Shown: positions 28,539 through 39,348 of the stretch, in pieces
Layout: every line of letters starts with the position of its first letter
How positions within the stretch are numbered: the stretch's first letter is position 1
Translations under genes and position numbers: made by a program
Notes under the pieces: generated by a model
Databases searched by the model: none
What the model was told of the DNA's origin: nothing
Seen by the model: the letters and a program-made list of their open reading frames with translations, nothing else
Source of the DNA: Carettochelys insculpta
Taxonomy: Eukaryota > Chordata > Testudines > Carettochelyidae
NCBI RefSeq assembly: GCF_033958435.1
Contig: NC_134137.1
Span: 104,728,501 to 104,792,500, forward strand
DNA: 64,000 nt
Direction of reading: 5' to 3'

Positions 28539-30477
28539 CATACAAATCCAGGGCTGCGCCATCACCACCATTGCACAAGATCATCCGAAACGACTTTTTC
28601 ACCATCGCCTCCGACCATTCTACGACCAGTGGCAAAGGATCACCACAGACAAATGGGTGCTGGAGATCATAGCCACGGGGTACGCCATCCCCTTCCAGTC
28701 ACTCCCGCCGCCGCGACCCCCGCCCAAGCCCCACCCCCAGGAGGCCTCCCATGTAGCCAGGCTCAGGCAGGAGGTGGCCCACCTAGAGTTCATAGGGGCG
28801 GTGGAAAAGGTGCCGGAGCAACTGCAAGGGAAAAGGTTCTACTCTCGGTATTTCCTGACGGAGAAAAAGACAGGAGGCTGGAGGCCCATCTTAGACCTTC
28901 GTGGCCTCAACAGGTATCTGCGCAAGCAGCGTTTTCGGATGATCACTACTGCCTCCATCCTTACGGCACTGGACGATGGAGACTGGTTCGCAGCCCTCGA
29001 TCTACAAGACGCGTACTTCCACATAACCATTCATCCGGCTCACCGACGTTTTCTCCGGTTCATGGTGGGCAACGAACACTTCCAATACAAGGTCCTACCG
29101 TTTGGCCTTTCCTCGGCCCCCAGAGTCTTCACCAAGACCTTGGCAGTGGTGTCAGCCTACCTGCACAGACAGGGGGTGTTTATTTTCCCGTATCTGGACG
29201 ACTGCCTGCTCAAAGGGACCTCGAAAAGGGAGGTTCTCCGCATGATACGCGTCACAGCAAACACGTTCTCCGCACTTGGCCTGGTTATCAATATGGCAAA
29301 ATCAAAGATAGACCCCTCACAGGACATAGAGTTCATAGGGGCTCGCATAAACTCGGTCTCGGCGAGAGTATACCTTCCAGAGGCTCGCTTTCGAGCCATC
29401 GGTTCCCTCGTGCAGGTCATCACCTTCAGCCCTACGGTGCCGGTCTTGACGTGCTTGCAGCTGCTGGGCCACATGGCAGCGGCTACGTTTGTGGTACAGA
29501 ACGCCAGGTTGCACATGCGCGACATGCAACATTGGCTGGCAAGTGTATACAAGCCGGCAGTACACACCGTTCACAGGGTGGTGTCGCCCCCACCTGGGGT
29601 GCGCGAATCCCTGCAATGGTGGGTAAACCCCGGGAACTTGCTAACAGGGGTACCCTTCCATCAGCCGCAAATATCGGTTTTCCTCACTACGGATGCCTCC
29701 CTCATAGGGTGGGGAGCGCACATGGGCGAAGAGGTGGCTCAAGGACTGTGGTCACCCACGGAACAGTCTCTACATATCAATGTTTTAGAGCTCAGAGCAG
29801 TGTTCAACGCCTGCAAACACTTTCGAGACCGTATACAAGGCAAAGTCGTCGGGATCAGTACAGACAATACCTCCACCATGTTTTACATAAACAGGCAAGG
29901 AGGAGCTCGATCCCGTACCTTATGCGCGGAAGCAATCCGCCTATGGAACTGGTGCATCGCCCACGATATAATCCTGAGAGCCTCCTACTTGCCGGGCACG
30001 CACAACGTGAAGGCAGACCAGTTGAGCAGACGTTTTGCGCTCACCGAGTGGCAGATCCGTCCCGATCTACTACGGCCCATTTTCCACGCATGGGGGTTTC
30101 CCCAAATAGATCTGTTTGCCACTCAGCACAACAAACAGTGCCCACGATTCTCCTCCAGAGCAGGGCTGGGCCGGGGGTCCCTGGGGGACGCGTTCGCGAT
30201 CCCGTGGGGAGGCCCCCTGCTTTACGCGTTTCCCCCCGCAGTGCTGATCCACAAGGTTCTGCAAAAAGCCAGGAGAGACAAGGCTCGGATGATCCTGATA
30301 GTCCCAACATGGGATCGCCAACCATGGTTCCCCCTACTCCTGCGCCTGTCGGACCGCCCACCGATGCCCCTTCCGGTGGCGCCGGATCTGCTCACGCAAG
30401 CCCAGGGGTCCACAGTGCATCCGCACCCCCAAAGCCTGCGACTGCAAGCGTGGCTAATCCATGGCTCAGCTCCCTAG
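28276..30477 (+). CDS. DIRS ORF2, reverse transcriptase and RNase H (733 aa)
   Basis: Copies element RNA into DNA. The RT domain covers about residues 110-370, with GGWRPILDLRGLNRYL, the first catalytic Asp D242 in ALDLQDAYFHI, and YLDD at 306-309. RNase H follows at about 470-590 with D473 in TTDAS, E505 in LELRA, D530 in STDNTS and D581 in NVKADQLSRR, all four acidic residues present. The rest (DLFATQHN, DAFAIPW, YAFPPAVLI, ILIVPTW) corresponds to the region that in DIRS-1 is described as a Dam-like methyltransferase; here AFPP stands where NPP would be expected. The exact start is uncertain because the frame is already open inside ORF1; translation may use an internal start, a bypass or a shift. 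It overlaps the recombinase ORF at its 3' end. Confidence 0.92.
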   Translation: MLNQLTRSFIPVKTQEPHSGPWGFTPLHTQRKGTTHSKGGTNTSNSAPSITGVTSKGGISSTSSTEPPGDAHNRDVRPRGGAKGHKFDIQIQGCAITTIAQDHPKRLFHHRLRPFYDQWQRITTDKWVLEIIATGYAIPFQSLPPPRPPPKPHPQEASHVARLRQEVAHLEFIGAVEKVPEQLQGKRFYSRYFLTEKKTGGWRPILDLRGLNRYLRKQRFRMITTASILTALDDGDWFAALDLQDAYFHITIHPAHRRFLRFMVGNEHFQYKVLPFGLSSAPRVFTKTLAVVSAYLHRQGVFIFPYLDDCLLKGTSKREVLRMIRVTANTFSALGLVINMAKSKIDPSQDIEFIGARINSVSARVYLPEARFRAIGSLVQVITFSPTVPVLTCLQLLGHMAAATFVVQNARLHMRDMQHWLASVYKPAVHTVHRVVSPPPGVRESLQWWVNPGNLLTGVPFHQPQISVFLTTDASLIGWGAHMGEEVAQGLWSPTEQSLHINVLELRAVFNACKHFRDRIQGKVVGISTDNTSTMFYINRQGGARSRTLCAEAIRLWNWCIAHDIILRASYLPGTHNVKADQLSRRFALTEWQIRPDLLRPIFHAWGFPQIDLFATQHNKQCPRFSSRAGLGRGSLGDAFAIPWGGPLLYAFPPAVLIHKVLQKARRDKARMILIVPTWDRQPWFPLLLRLSDRPPMPLPVAPDLLTQAQGSTVHPHPQSLRLQAWLIHGSAP

Positions 30478-31505
30478 AGAGCACATGCACAGTGGAAGTA
30501 CAGCAAGTCCTAGAAAGTAGCAGGAGGACTTCCACTAGGAAAACCTACAAACAAAAATGGACTCGATTCATGGCTTGGTGTTCTACCAAGCAGCTGGCCC
30601 CCCTTTCGGTGCCTATACCTACAATTCTAGAGTATTTACTGGACCTCAAGAGAGCAGGACTCTCGCTATCCTCGTTAAAGGTCCACCTTGCCGCCATCTC
30701 GGCGTTCAGACATGAGGAGGGAGGGCACACGGTGTTCGCCCACCCTATGGTTACCAGGTTCCTCAAAGGGTTGGTAAACCTATACCCCCCTCGGAAACCG
30801 ATTCCACCTTCGTGGAGCTTGGACCTGGTGCTTACCACACTCATGGGACCACCGTTCGAGCCCTTGGCCACGGTTCCCCTTCGCCTCCTTACAGTAAAGA
30901 CGACCTTTCTTCTTGCAATTACGTCAGCCCGTCGGGTGAGCGAGCTTGCGGCAGTCATGGCAACGCCACCCTGCACTGTCTTTTCCAAGGAGGCGGTAAC
31001 CATACGGCTGCATCCAGCCTTTGTTCCCAAAGTTTCTTCCGAGTTTCACATCAATGAACCTATTGTTCTACCCTCGTTCTATCCAAAGCCTCATAACTCC
31101 AGCGAAGAGGCGCGCCTACACCTCCTGGATGTGAGGAGGGCGCTAGCCTTCTACGTAGACAGGACCAAGTCCTTCCGAAAAACGGATAGACTCCTGGTCT
31201 CCCTCACTCCCAAATCTAAAGGAGAAGGTCTCTCATCGCAGAGAATCTCAAAGCACATTGTATCCTGCATAAAAATGTGCTACGAGCTCAGAAAGACTCC
31301 TTTGTCGGCCACTCCCAGGGCTCATTCCACCAGGGCGGTGGCAGCATCAACAGCCTTTTTCAAGGGCGTTGCATTGAAAGACATTTGCAGAGCGGCGACC
31401 TGGTCATCCTACGACACGTTCGCCAAACATTACGCCCTTCACAGGGTATTCCAAGAGGATACCCGTCTCTCTGCAGCGGTCCTCTCGGGGACCAGCTGCA
31501 CATAA
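30324..31505 (+). CDS. DIRS ORF3, tyrosine recombinase (about 393 aa)
   Basis: Integrates the circular DNA copy. The frame is open from 28629, but only the part after about 30300 looks like protein sequence in its own right; upstream it overprints the RT. I start at 30324 because ACCATGG is a good Kozak context; 30309 is an alternative. A SAM-like core-binding domain is likely at SSRRTSTRKTYKQKWTRFMAW and SLSSLKVHLAAISAFR. Catalytic residues, placed by DNA position, are Arg at 30933 (SARRVSEL), His at 31323 and Arg at 31332 (AHSTR), Trp at 31401 (AATWSS) and the nucleophile Tyr at 31431 (FAKHYALHRV). The R-HxxR-Y set is complete. It ends 41 bp before the internal complementary region. Confidence 0.92.
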   Translation: MVPPTPAPVGPPTDAPSGGAGSAHASPGVHSASAPPKPATASVANPWLSSLESTCTVEVQQVLESSRRTSTRKTYKQKWTRFMAWCSTKQLAPLSVPIPTILEYLLDLKRAGLSLSSLKVHLAAISAFRHEEGGHTVFAHPMVTRFLKGLVNLYPPRKPIPPSWSLDLVLTTLMGPPFEPLATVPLRLLTVKTTFLLAITSARRVSELAAVMATPPCTVFSKEAVTIRLHPAFVPKVSSEFHINEPIVLPSFYPKPHNSSEEARLHLLDVRRALAFYVDRTKSFRKTDRLLVSLTPKSKGEGLSSQRISKHIVSCIKMCYELRKTPLSATPRAHSTRAVAASTAFFKGVALKDICRAATWSSYDTFAKHYALHRVFQEDTRLSAAVLSGTSCT

Positions 31506-31545
31506 TCCGATTACCCACCACCTATCTGGGTTACTGCTGGGTAGT

Positions 31546-31646
31546 CACCTATGGTGGAGCATCCACGGGGACACTCGAAGAAGAAAGAGAAGTTACTCAC
31601 CGTAGTAACGGTGGTTCTTCGAGATGTGTCCCCGTGGGTGCTCCAC
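31546..31646. repeat. DIRS internal complementary region
   Basis: The first part (CACCTATGGTGGAGCATCC to CACTCGAAGAAG) is the reverse complement of the left end at 25826-25865. The second part (AGAGAAGTTACTCACCG to GGGTGCTCCAC) is the reverse complement of the right end at 31850-31905. Read as complement it gives right end joined to left end, so it is a template of the circle junction. One base differs between this region and the termini (GAGCATCC here, GAGCACCC at the end). Confidence 0.9.
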
Positions 31647-31713
31647 TTCCCGCCCATCCTCCCCGCTTCGGATCTCTGTTAGTGTTTTGCAGGGGCAACC
31701 GAGGCGGTTGGTC

Positions 31714-31910
31714 GAGGAACTGGCGGGGACCGGATCGCGCACATGGCCAGGAGCGCGCCAGGGAGCGGCGCGCGCCGGCGCATGCGCGGTCCGGCAGAAA
31801 CTGCTTGGAAGATCCGATCTGCGGCGCCGGCCAAGCCGTCACCTATGGTGGAGCACCCACGGGGACACATCTCGAAGAACCACCGTTACTACGGTGAGTA
31901 ACTTCTCTTT
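31714..31910. repeat. DIRS right inverted terminal repeat
   Basis: Reverse complement of the left repeat, with an extra outer segment ACCACCGTTACTACGGTGAG TAACTTCTC that the left end lacks but the internal complementary region contains. Left and right ends share TTC at the predicted crossover. Asymmetric end length is usual in DIRS elements. Confidence 0.9.
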
Positions 31911-32063
31911 CCTGGACTCCAGACCTTTGCTTCCCTTTGCAACTACTGCGGTAGCAGAAGGTGTGCAGTAAGTGGGCCATGCTAATAAAAACAGTCATTG
32001 GCTTATTTTATTCTTTCTTTAAAGCATTCACTTTTTCTTTCCCTTGCTCCCTTTTTTCTTTAG
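31911..32063. other. GPR180 last intron, right flank of DIRS
   Basis: Only about 150 bp separate the DIRS element from the last GPR180 exon. It ends with a strong pyrimidine tract CTCCCTTTTTTCTTTAG. Confidence 0.8.
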
Positions 32064-32222
<159 letters not shown>

Positions 32223-33490
32223 GGTATATTTAGGAAAGAATACAGAGAAATAATGACCAGATACAGCCATTTTTGTCAGGTCAGTGTACTGCATGAGTTT
32301 CCCTGGAAAAACTGAATCATAACTGAACTGAACACTGATTTGAACAAGTCCTGAAATTAAGTACATTCCTGTAACAAAAAAAAAAAGTGGTATCAAAGTA
32401 TTGTTTTTGTGTTGCACACAGTGCTTTGTTATATAACAATAAAGGAGAACAAACCTAATATTTCCCATTCATAGACACCATGTTTTCACTTGCAAGAACT
32501 TTGTTACTAATATTAGGTTTGAAGGTCCAATAAAATCCAGTCCTTTTAAATGGTTATGACTCAAATATGTCTGAAATAGGCTGATTCTGAAATCAACCTG
32601 AAACACTGGACATAAGTTAGCTTTTCTTTTTATTCTGTAAAGAAAATGCATTTTGTATTTAAGTATAAAGGACTTGAAAAACAAAGTTGCTCCAGGAAAC
32701 CAATGTAAAATGTTTACAGCTAGCTATGCAGTAAGCTTTCTTTCATTATTTGGGCCAAAGGAGGGCACTTTTTTTTTTTATTGATGTTTGCTTAAATTTT
32801 AATTTGAGCGCTAATGAGGTTTTATCTATAACATTTTGGAGATAAATGCTACTAAAAACATAGTATGTATATGATGGTCAAGATGCCATTTTAGGCTTTA
32901 CAGGGGTGGCAACACTAAATAATAAAAACAGCAGGCGTGGGATTTTTAGGAAAGAATGTGTGGTGTACTAGAATTTTAATCCTGACATAATTCATTTCTC
33001 TTACATTCAGGGTTCAATCATAATTAAGCCATATACAGAGATTAAATTAACAGAAGCTTTTCAAATAAATGTTGGTTTCAGTCATCAACTACTCATGAAT
33101 TCCTGCCCAAGGATACTTAATCAGGATTAAATTTTCTATGAATAATTGAAAAACAAAATACTCACTGGATTTGTTATAATCCATGTTGGCACTGGGTTCT
33201 AAGTAGTTGCCATCTTCCATCCATTGTAATAAAGCCATACATTTTTGTGATGCCCTAGCATTGAGAGTGCCAGTGTAAATATGTACTTTATTGAAGTGCC
33301 TATTTATTGAGTGCAGTTTAAATAATTTGGACTGTTTTTTGTTTTCTTTTTTTCCCTGTATCATGCGGACATTCCTATTAAGTCATTGTTTGGAATCTTC
33401 TTGTTTGTACTTCATTTGTTATTTGTCACATAGTTTAGACCTATTATTGTCACATTTTGTTTCTTTGCAGCATTTATTTTATTTTAGGGA
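32223..33490 (+). other. Probable GPR180 3' UTR and downstream sequence
   Basis: AT-rich sequence after the stop. AATAAA occurs at 32438-32443 and 32529-32534, so a 3' UTR of about 230-330 nt is plausible. No further coding feature or repeat boundary is recognised up to the MITE at 33495. Confidence 0.5.
32438..32443 (+). terminator. Candidate GPR180 polyadenylation signal
   Basis: AATAAA 216 bp after the stop codon, in ACAATAAAGG. A second AATAAA at 32529 is an alternative. No cDNA evidence is available. Confidence 0.4.
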
Positions 33491-33494
33491 TGTA

Positions 33495-33927
33495 GGCTGT
33501 GTCTACAGGGGCACATATCTTCGAAATAGCTGTATTTCGAAGATTACTAATGAGGGGCTGAATTGAATATTCAGCGCCTCATTAGCATTAGGACGCTTCC
33601 ATCCGCGGAGCTTCGAAAGCGCTGCTTTCAAAAGGGCGTGGCTTGGCGCAGCTACACGGGGCTCCTTTTTGAAAGGACCCGCCCCTTTGGAAATCCCCTC
33701 ATTCCAATCAGTGATCGGGATAAGGGGATTTCGAAAGGTGCAGGGTCCTTGCGAAAAGGAGCCCGTGTAGCCGCACCGAGCTGCACCCTTTGTAAAGCGG
33801 CGCTTTAGAAGTGCTATGCCCAGAAGCGTCCTAATGCTAATGAGGCGCTGAATATTCAATTCAGTACCTCATTAGTAATCTTCGACATACGGCTATTTCG
33901 AAGATTTGTGCCCATGTAGACACAGAC
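33495..33927. mobile_element. Near-perfect foldback MITE, GTA duplication
   Basis: The two halves are inverted copies along almost the full 433 bp: GGCTGTGTCTACAGGGGCAC against GTGCCCATGTAGACACAGAC, and inward ATCTTCGAAATAGC, GAATATTCAGCGCCTCATTA, AGGACGCTTC and GGGGATTTC arms. GTA flanks both ends (33492-33494, 33928-33930). No coding capacity. It can fold into one long hairpin. Confidence 0.8.
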
Positions 33928-33930
33928 GTA

Positions 33931-34452
33931 GAGTCCCGTTTGTTTAGTTAACTGGTTAAACATTAGGTTTAACCGGTAACCGAGTAAACGGGGGGTGACT
34001 GGGAAGGCTGCTTCTGGGCTGGAGCTATCACCCTACCATGGACAGGAGGGGCTCCAGAACAGCTGGAGCATCCCTGGCCGCAGTGTTGCCGCAGGTGGGG
34101 AGTGCTCCAGTACAGCCGGTGCAATTGGAGCAATTCACATTGGCTCGGCCCAGCAGCATCGCAGGGGCACTCCAACCATCCATGGTCCCTGGGTGCACAG
34201 TGAGTGGGGGCACGCCAGCCTGATCGGCGCAGCCCCTGTTTACAAAAGGGGGCTAATCCAGCCCAGCTGGGCTAGAACACCCTCTCCAGCTGCGCTGAAG
34301 TGCTACCCACCCACGGCAGCTCAAGGGGCCTGGAGTGAATCCCCTGCCCACTGCATTGCTGGGGGCTGCTTCAGCCCCTTACTGGTTAACCATAATCAGT
34401 AAGCTTCATGTATTTAGGGTGAGGCTTATCGGTGTAACATTAACATCCCTAT
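33931..34452. mobile_element. Nonautonomous DNA element with TTAACCGGTTA-like ends
   Basis: The left part has GTTTAGTTAACTGGTTAAAC and GGTTTAACCGGTAACC; the right part has CTTACTGGTTAACCATAATC and ends TAACATTAACATCCC. The arms are imperfect inverted repeats around a GC-rich, coding-free centre. Superfamily not assigned. Confidence 0.45.
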
Positions 34453-35340
34453 TTTATTTACAAGTCAATGTCTTGACATTTTAAGAAATGAAAATTCGTA
34501 TGTGTAATGTAATGTGTATTTTTGTGAAAACATGAAGATAATACTTTTGTTTAAATACATTGATGGCTTCATTCACATTTGCTTCAAGCATAGACTGATT
34601 TAAAACTAACAGTATTCTATTTTATTTTAAATGTAGATGAAATATTTGCTTTTTGACTAAGGCAAAATGGCAAAGTCATTAATTAAATTATCTCCTTGCT
34701 AGTTCTTCTCTGTAATTCAGGCCAAGAACGACGGTTTGAGGCTGGAAGAGCTGAGAAGTTATATAATTTCGCATGATCTGCAGAATAGTTGCAAGATGAA
34801 TTGTCACATTCCTCTGATAAGCAACACCATTTTGATGTTATGTCAGTTTTCCACGTCCAGAAGGGAAAGCATACAGTTCTGGTGTAAATCTCAAGTAATG
34901 GGATAGGGATAGTTCTGGGTTTCCTGAGGTACAAGACAAACATGTAATTCACACATTATTTCAAAATTGGTGTATATTTCTAGAGAAGGAAAATATTTTG
35001 TGATCTGACATCAGGGTTTCAATTTATTCAGAAAATCTATAACTTTCTAAGGGAGTATCCATTGTTTTCTGTACTCAGTGTACTTTTTGATTTATATTAA
35101 ATAACAAAAAATCTGTGGCATCTGCCTGTTAATGTAAAGGTATACAATTCCTTGGAGTCCCATTATAACCAAATAGAAATACAAAACTCTAAATCAGAAC
35201 TCGCAGTTCAACAGAACACAAATATGTAGTATGACGTTCAGTTTTTTTACATCTTCTGGGACACATCCATTAGTTGTTAGATAATTTGCTCCTGCTAGTT
35301 TGCATCATATTAGATTATTTGAAAACATTACTCTATCTTT
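34453..35340. other. Intergenic, no recognised feature
   Basis: AT-rich sequence without a convincing gene, RNA or repeat edge. Confidence 0.45.
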
Positions 35341-35342
35341 TA

Positions 35343-35956
35343 CAGTCTTCCCCTGCCTTAAGAGGGTAATTAGTTCCTGAAAAACTCTTCTTAGGGCGAA
35401 TTCTTTTAAGTTGAAAATGTAATTACCGTAAATTTCAATGAGAAAAAATTTTGTGTGTTCCTGAGCCCCAAAATTTAGACCCACATACGCTTACCTGGCA
35501 GAGGGCACAGCTGTGCAGAGCAGGTGGCGGTGGCCCCCTAGCTGCCCGGGGAGTGAGCGGCAGGGGCAGGGCCAGGATGGACTGTGCACCCAGCAGCCAT
35601 GTCTCCCAGGAGCGCCTGGGAGCAGCCACTGGCTGCTGCAGCACCGAGGCAGACACCAGACCAGCCCGAGGTAAAGGCTGGGCTGGGGGCTCCGGGAAAC
35701 AGTTGCCCCGCGGTGAGCAGCGCTCAAGGCACAGCTGTGCAAGGGGGGTGGAGGCGGCCCCCTAGCCATCCGAGGAGCGAGCAGCAGGGGCAGGGCCAGG
35801 ATGGCCTGACTTTCTCCAGCTGCAGGATGTCCGCGTCCTGCTGAGGCATTGTAAACACAAGTAAATGCCTCGTAAGGCGAAGTAGTGGTCCTTAATCAAG
35901 CTGCTCATAAACTTGAATTCTCATAGCCCAAATGGGCATATCTTGGGGTATGACTG
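35343..35956. mobile_element. Mariner-like nonautonomous element with internal duplication
   Basis: Starts CAGTCTTCCCCTGCCTTAAG and ends CTTGGGGTATGACTG, flanked by TA on both sides (35341-35342, 35957-35958), as for Tc1/mariner-type insertions. Inside, about 85 bp occur twice in direct orientation (35499-35580 and 35719-35802; both contain GGCACAGCTGTGCA and AGGGCCAGGATGG). No transposase. Confidence 0.6.
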
Positions 35957-35958
35957 TA

Positions 35959-38900
35959 ATGTAATACAGCAGTTGTGTTACTCAACTGGTAGTAAGCTGA
36001 GCCATGTCAAGAAGCCTTTTTCCTGTCTTCTAGCACACAAAAAGCCTTGTTTACCAACTCATTAATGTATTTTTACATAACTACCCATTTTCTAAATTAT
36101 TTGAAGATCACAGAAGCTAATAGCTCAGCATCTTCTATACCTCTTATGTGTGTGCCCATGTACGTGTGTGTGCATGCACGCATAAAGACTTTAAACCATT
36201 CTCCCATGAGTCGGAATAGTTTCCAGCAGTGAACTCACAGTAAGGCCATGTTTATACACATCAGCCAAATCAAACAAAATAGTGGATAGCTTCATCAGCC
36301 TGCATGTTTGCATAATGTTTCCTCACTTTGGGCAAAACACTTGGAAGACTTAGTTTAGGCTGACTAACGAATATTTATTCTTCAGTAAAACAGCTCACTG
36401 GACAAGCTTTGTAAACATGCAGTCTCAGGAAAATATCCACCATTTTGTTTGTGATAACTAATTGTGAAAAGATGCATGGGTGTGCGGCAAAAGCAGTAAA
36501 TAGCTTTTAAAAAATTGACAATGTGACCCTATTTAAGACTACAGAATTACAAATTTCCATGCAGGGATTTAAATATATATTAAAAATATATAATTTATTA
36601 GGTGGATCATTATGTACATAAAATCTCCAACCTGCTGATGGTGAAAATTTACTTCAAGTTGAATCTTGATATTCATAGTTTAGAACATACAAGAGCAGTT
36701 TAGGAATGTTTTTCCAACTTCAATGAGTAAGTTAAATAGTATTTTAAAAGAAAATTCAATTGGAATCATACCAATTCAATTTGCATTTTGGCACACAGTA
36801 GATTAGATTAAAAAACAAAATTTGGCATGTGATTAGTCAATTGCTTTATTTTATTGCTTTTGGTATTTGGAAAATAAAAATGAAAAAAATGTTTTACTTT
36901 ACATGTGTTATAAGCACTTTTCAGAAACACCCAGGGAAGGTTTTCTCCAATAAGCATGACACAGACCCTAACGTCACACGCAAAGCTCAAATATGTGTTT
37001 ATGTGATAGACTGCGGTAGCTAACAGTCAGTGGCAGTCAGTCATCTAATTTTAATACACACAGATAAAACTGCTGTAAAGTAATACAGAGGGACTGAATA
37101 ATATATAAAATGCAGGAGATTCAGTCACATCTGAAAATCAAGTCACCATTGTTCATGAAGTATTTCTGTAGAGATGGTAGAAGACTGCAAGTGGAAACTA
37201 CTAGCATTAGGAATGTCTTTTCTAAGGAAGGTGGATTTGTTCTACCAAGGAATTAGTGAGGTGTTAGGCTCCCAAACACTGTTTTCCCCAAAACACGTAG
37301 ATGATAGGCACTTCGAAATACCTAAGATAGCATTCCTCCGTAAGCTAAGGCCATCCACATTGTATGCCTATGCCTCTTCACAGCTTTCCTGCTCCTAGCC
37401 ATCATGGTTCCAGCACCTTCCAGTTGACTGCTACTTCAAACCCCCTCTTCAGAGAGTAGGGGGCTGTTACTTAGTGCTGTGAGGCACCAAGCTAATATGG
37501 ATAGACTCAAAATTAGCTTACTCTAGGAGTCCCCAGCATGTTAAGGAGGTGATGATGCCGTGATGGCTTGCCTTACTTTTAACTTGTGGAGGCCAATAGC
37601 TGCACGATTGCTTTAGGGGCACTGAAGACCAAGAGAAAGTGCACTACAGACCAGGCATTCCCCACCTTGGCACTGTTCCCTTTTGCTCCCTTCCATGAAG
37701 GGAAGCAGACGTGAACGTTTGGCTCTTGCTCACTGACCCTACTCCTTTCAAATCACAGTACCTGGTACCTTGTTCTGTCCTTTGAAGTTGCAGACAAGCA
37801 CAAAGCTTTCGCAGGCACTGGCGTGGCACCAGTGTTATACAACCTAGTTGCCCTTTTTCTATCGAGCTACAGACCTGTATTGGCTGTTGGTGAGAATTTC
37901 ACAGCTTGAATCAGGCCCCGTACATCTGCGGTTATGTTTTAACCACATAGTTAGGCTCTTCTAAGGTACTTCTGTTTGTTTATATGTGGTTGTATTGCAC
38001 CTGACCCTCACATACAAAACCACCTTTTTTGTAACAGCAAATTACTAATCAGCCTTATTTAGGGCCCCATATAAATCAATAGTGTTGCATCAGGCCTGTC
38101 AAAAATAAATTGTATGTTGAAACTAAGGATCTCCAACACTTAAAGAAAAGAGTGACTTGGACACATGTTCAAACTAAGTAAATGTCTGGTTCTGGAAATA
38201 ATAGAACAGCAGAGATGAACAATACAGAAATGTTTCTGAGAGAAATGTGTTATAAGGAAACAAAGGCCAAGAGGAACCACATTACACAAAAAGCTCCTTC
38301 TCTCCAGAAGTGCCTGTCTTAATCCATTTTCTTTGCCCTTTAACCTCTTGGAAACAGCTCAGTCCCAGCCTCCAACTCTCCCCATTGTTGTGACTTCCTT
38401 TAGAAGGTTGTCAGGGAGTGGTGGAAGGTGCTCATCTCTGCCAAGGATGAGGTGTCCCTATTTCACTGTGTTCCCAGTTCCTGTCCATCTGGAGGACACG
38501 GACTGAGCTGGAACCTGATCTCTGACCCTCTGAGTGGCAATGTGTTATGTTGCCATTAGTTGAATGACCAGGTCATTGAATCAATCTGGAATCGATGTAC
38601 GTGTTTCTGGGACAATGTTTCCTTTATCCAACAGCGGAGGAGACCCTAAATGTAGATCTGATGATAGTAGTTTTGTATAAATGAGGGAATTTTCAATACA
38701 GTTAACATGCCAGAGATGCATGGGAGTTTTTTATCACTAAGCTTTTCTTATATATTGAATGTTGATTTCAATTGTTTCAACTCCAAGCACTGTTCAGACC
38801 TCAAAATATCAGTCCAAACAATATTTGTTGTATCGGTAAGTGTTTTCAATTTGCATGTTGTATCGTGAAAAAGTTAGGGATAATGGAAAGAATGGGATCA

Positions 38901-39345
38901 AGCTTCCAAATTTCAGAGTGAACTACAAGATTAGGCTCTGGAGAACACATATTTCAGTTCATAAACACCAAATCCACTAGGAAATGTTGCAATTCTACAT
39001 TTGCGAGTCCTAGGCTTTGCATCTGGATCTTTAATTTTGATTGAAAGTGATTAAAAATTTTGATTTGGATATTTTCCTATTGGGTATGGATTGGAAAAGG
39101 CTTCAATGCTTACATTATTTTGTGAAATGGCAGTTGTAATTTTAAATCCAAAATTGGACCCAAATCCTCAAGGAAAAAAATATAAGAACCAGAGTAATTC
39201 TGGACCTTCTGTCTAAGATATGATCTGCAAAGAAGAACATAGACAACAGGGCCACCATTCTCATTTCATGCATGCGTGTCTGTCCTGTCTCAATAGAAGT
39301 GGAGCTGGCTCATCAAGAGCAGTATATAGACTGATGATTGCACCA
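35959..39345. other. Intergenic, no recognised feature
   Basis: 3.4 kb with almost no recognisable repeat. It includes a TG-rich patch at 36150-36180 and an AT-rich block with AAATATATATTAAAAATATAT near 36570. Non-coding conservation could be tested here. Confidence 0.4.
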
Positions 39346-39348
39346 AAG

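Larger units (their letters stand above)
25826..31910 (+). mobile_element. Complete DIRS-group tyrosine recombinase retrotransposon
   Basis: A 6.1-kb element with the full DIRS layout: left inverted repeat, gag-like ORF, RT/RNase H ORF, overlapping tyrosine recombinase ORF, internal complementary region and right inverted repeat. DIRS elements reverse-transcribe to a circular DNA and integrate with a tyrosine recombinase instead of an integrase, making no target duplication, and none is seen here. All three frames are open and the catalytic residues are in place. The inverted repeats are identical over at least 130 bp, including many CpGs, which argues for a recent insertion. It lies in the last GPR180 intron in the same orientation as the gene. 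Whether it is active cannot be told from one sequence. Confidence 0.93.

Noticed and set aside
28629..30300. Long + strand open frame upstream of the recombinase domain
   Set aside because: It overprints the RT and RNase H coding region in another frame; its translation is low-complexity Pro/Arg/Gly/Ser-rich without a domain. Only the part after about 30300 is treated as protein.
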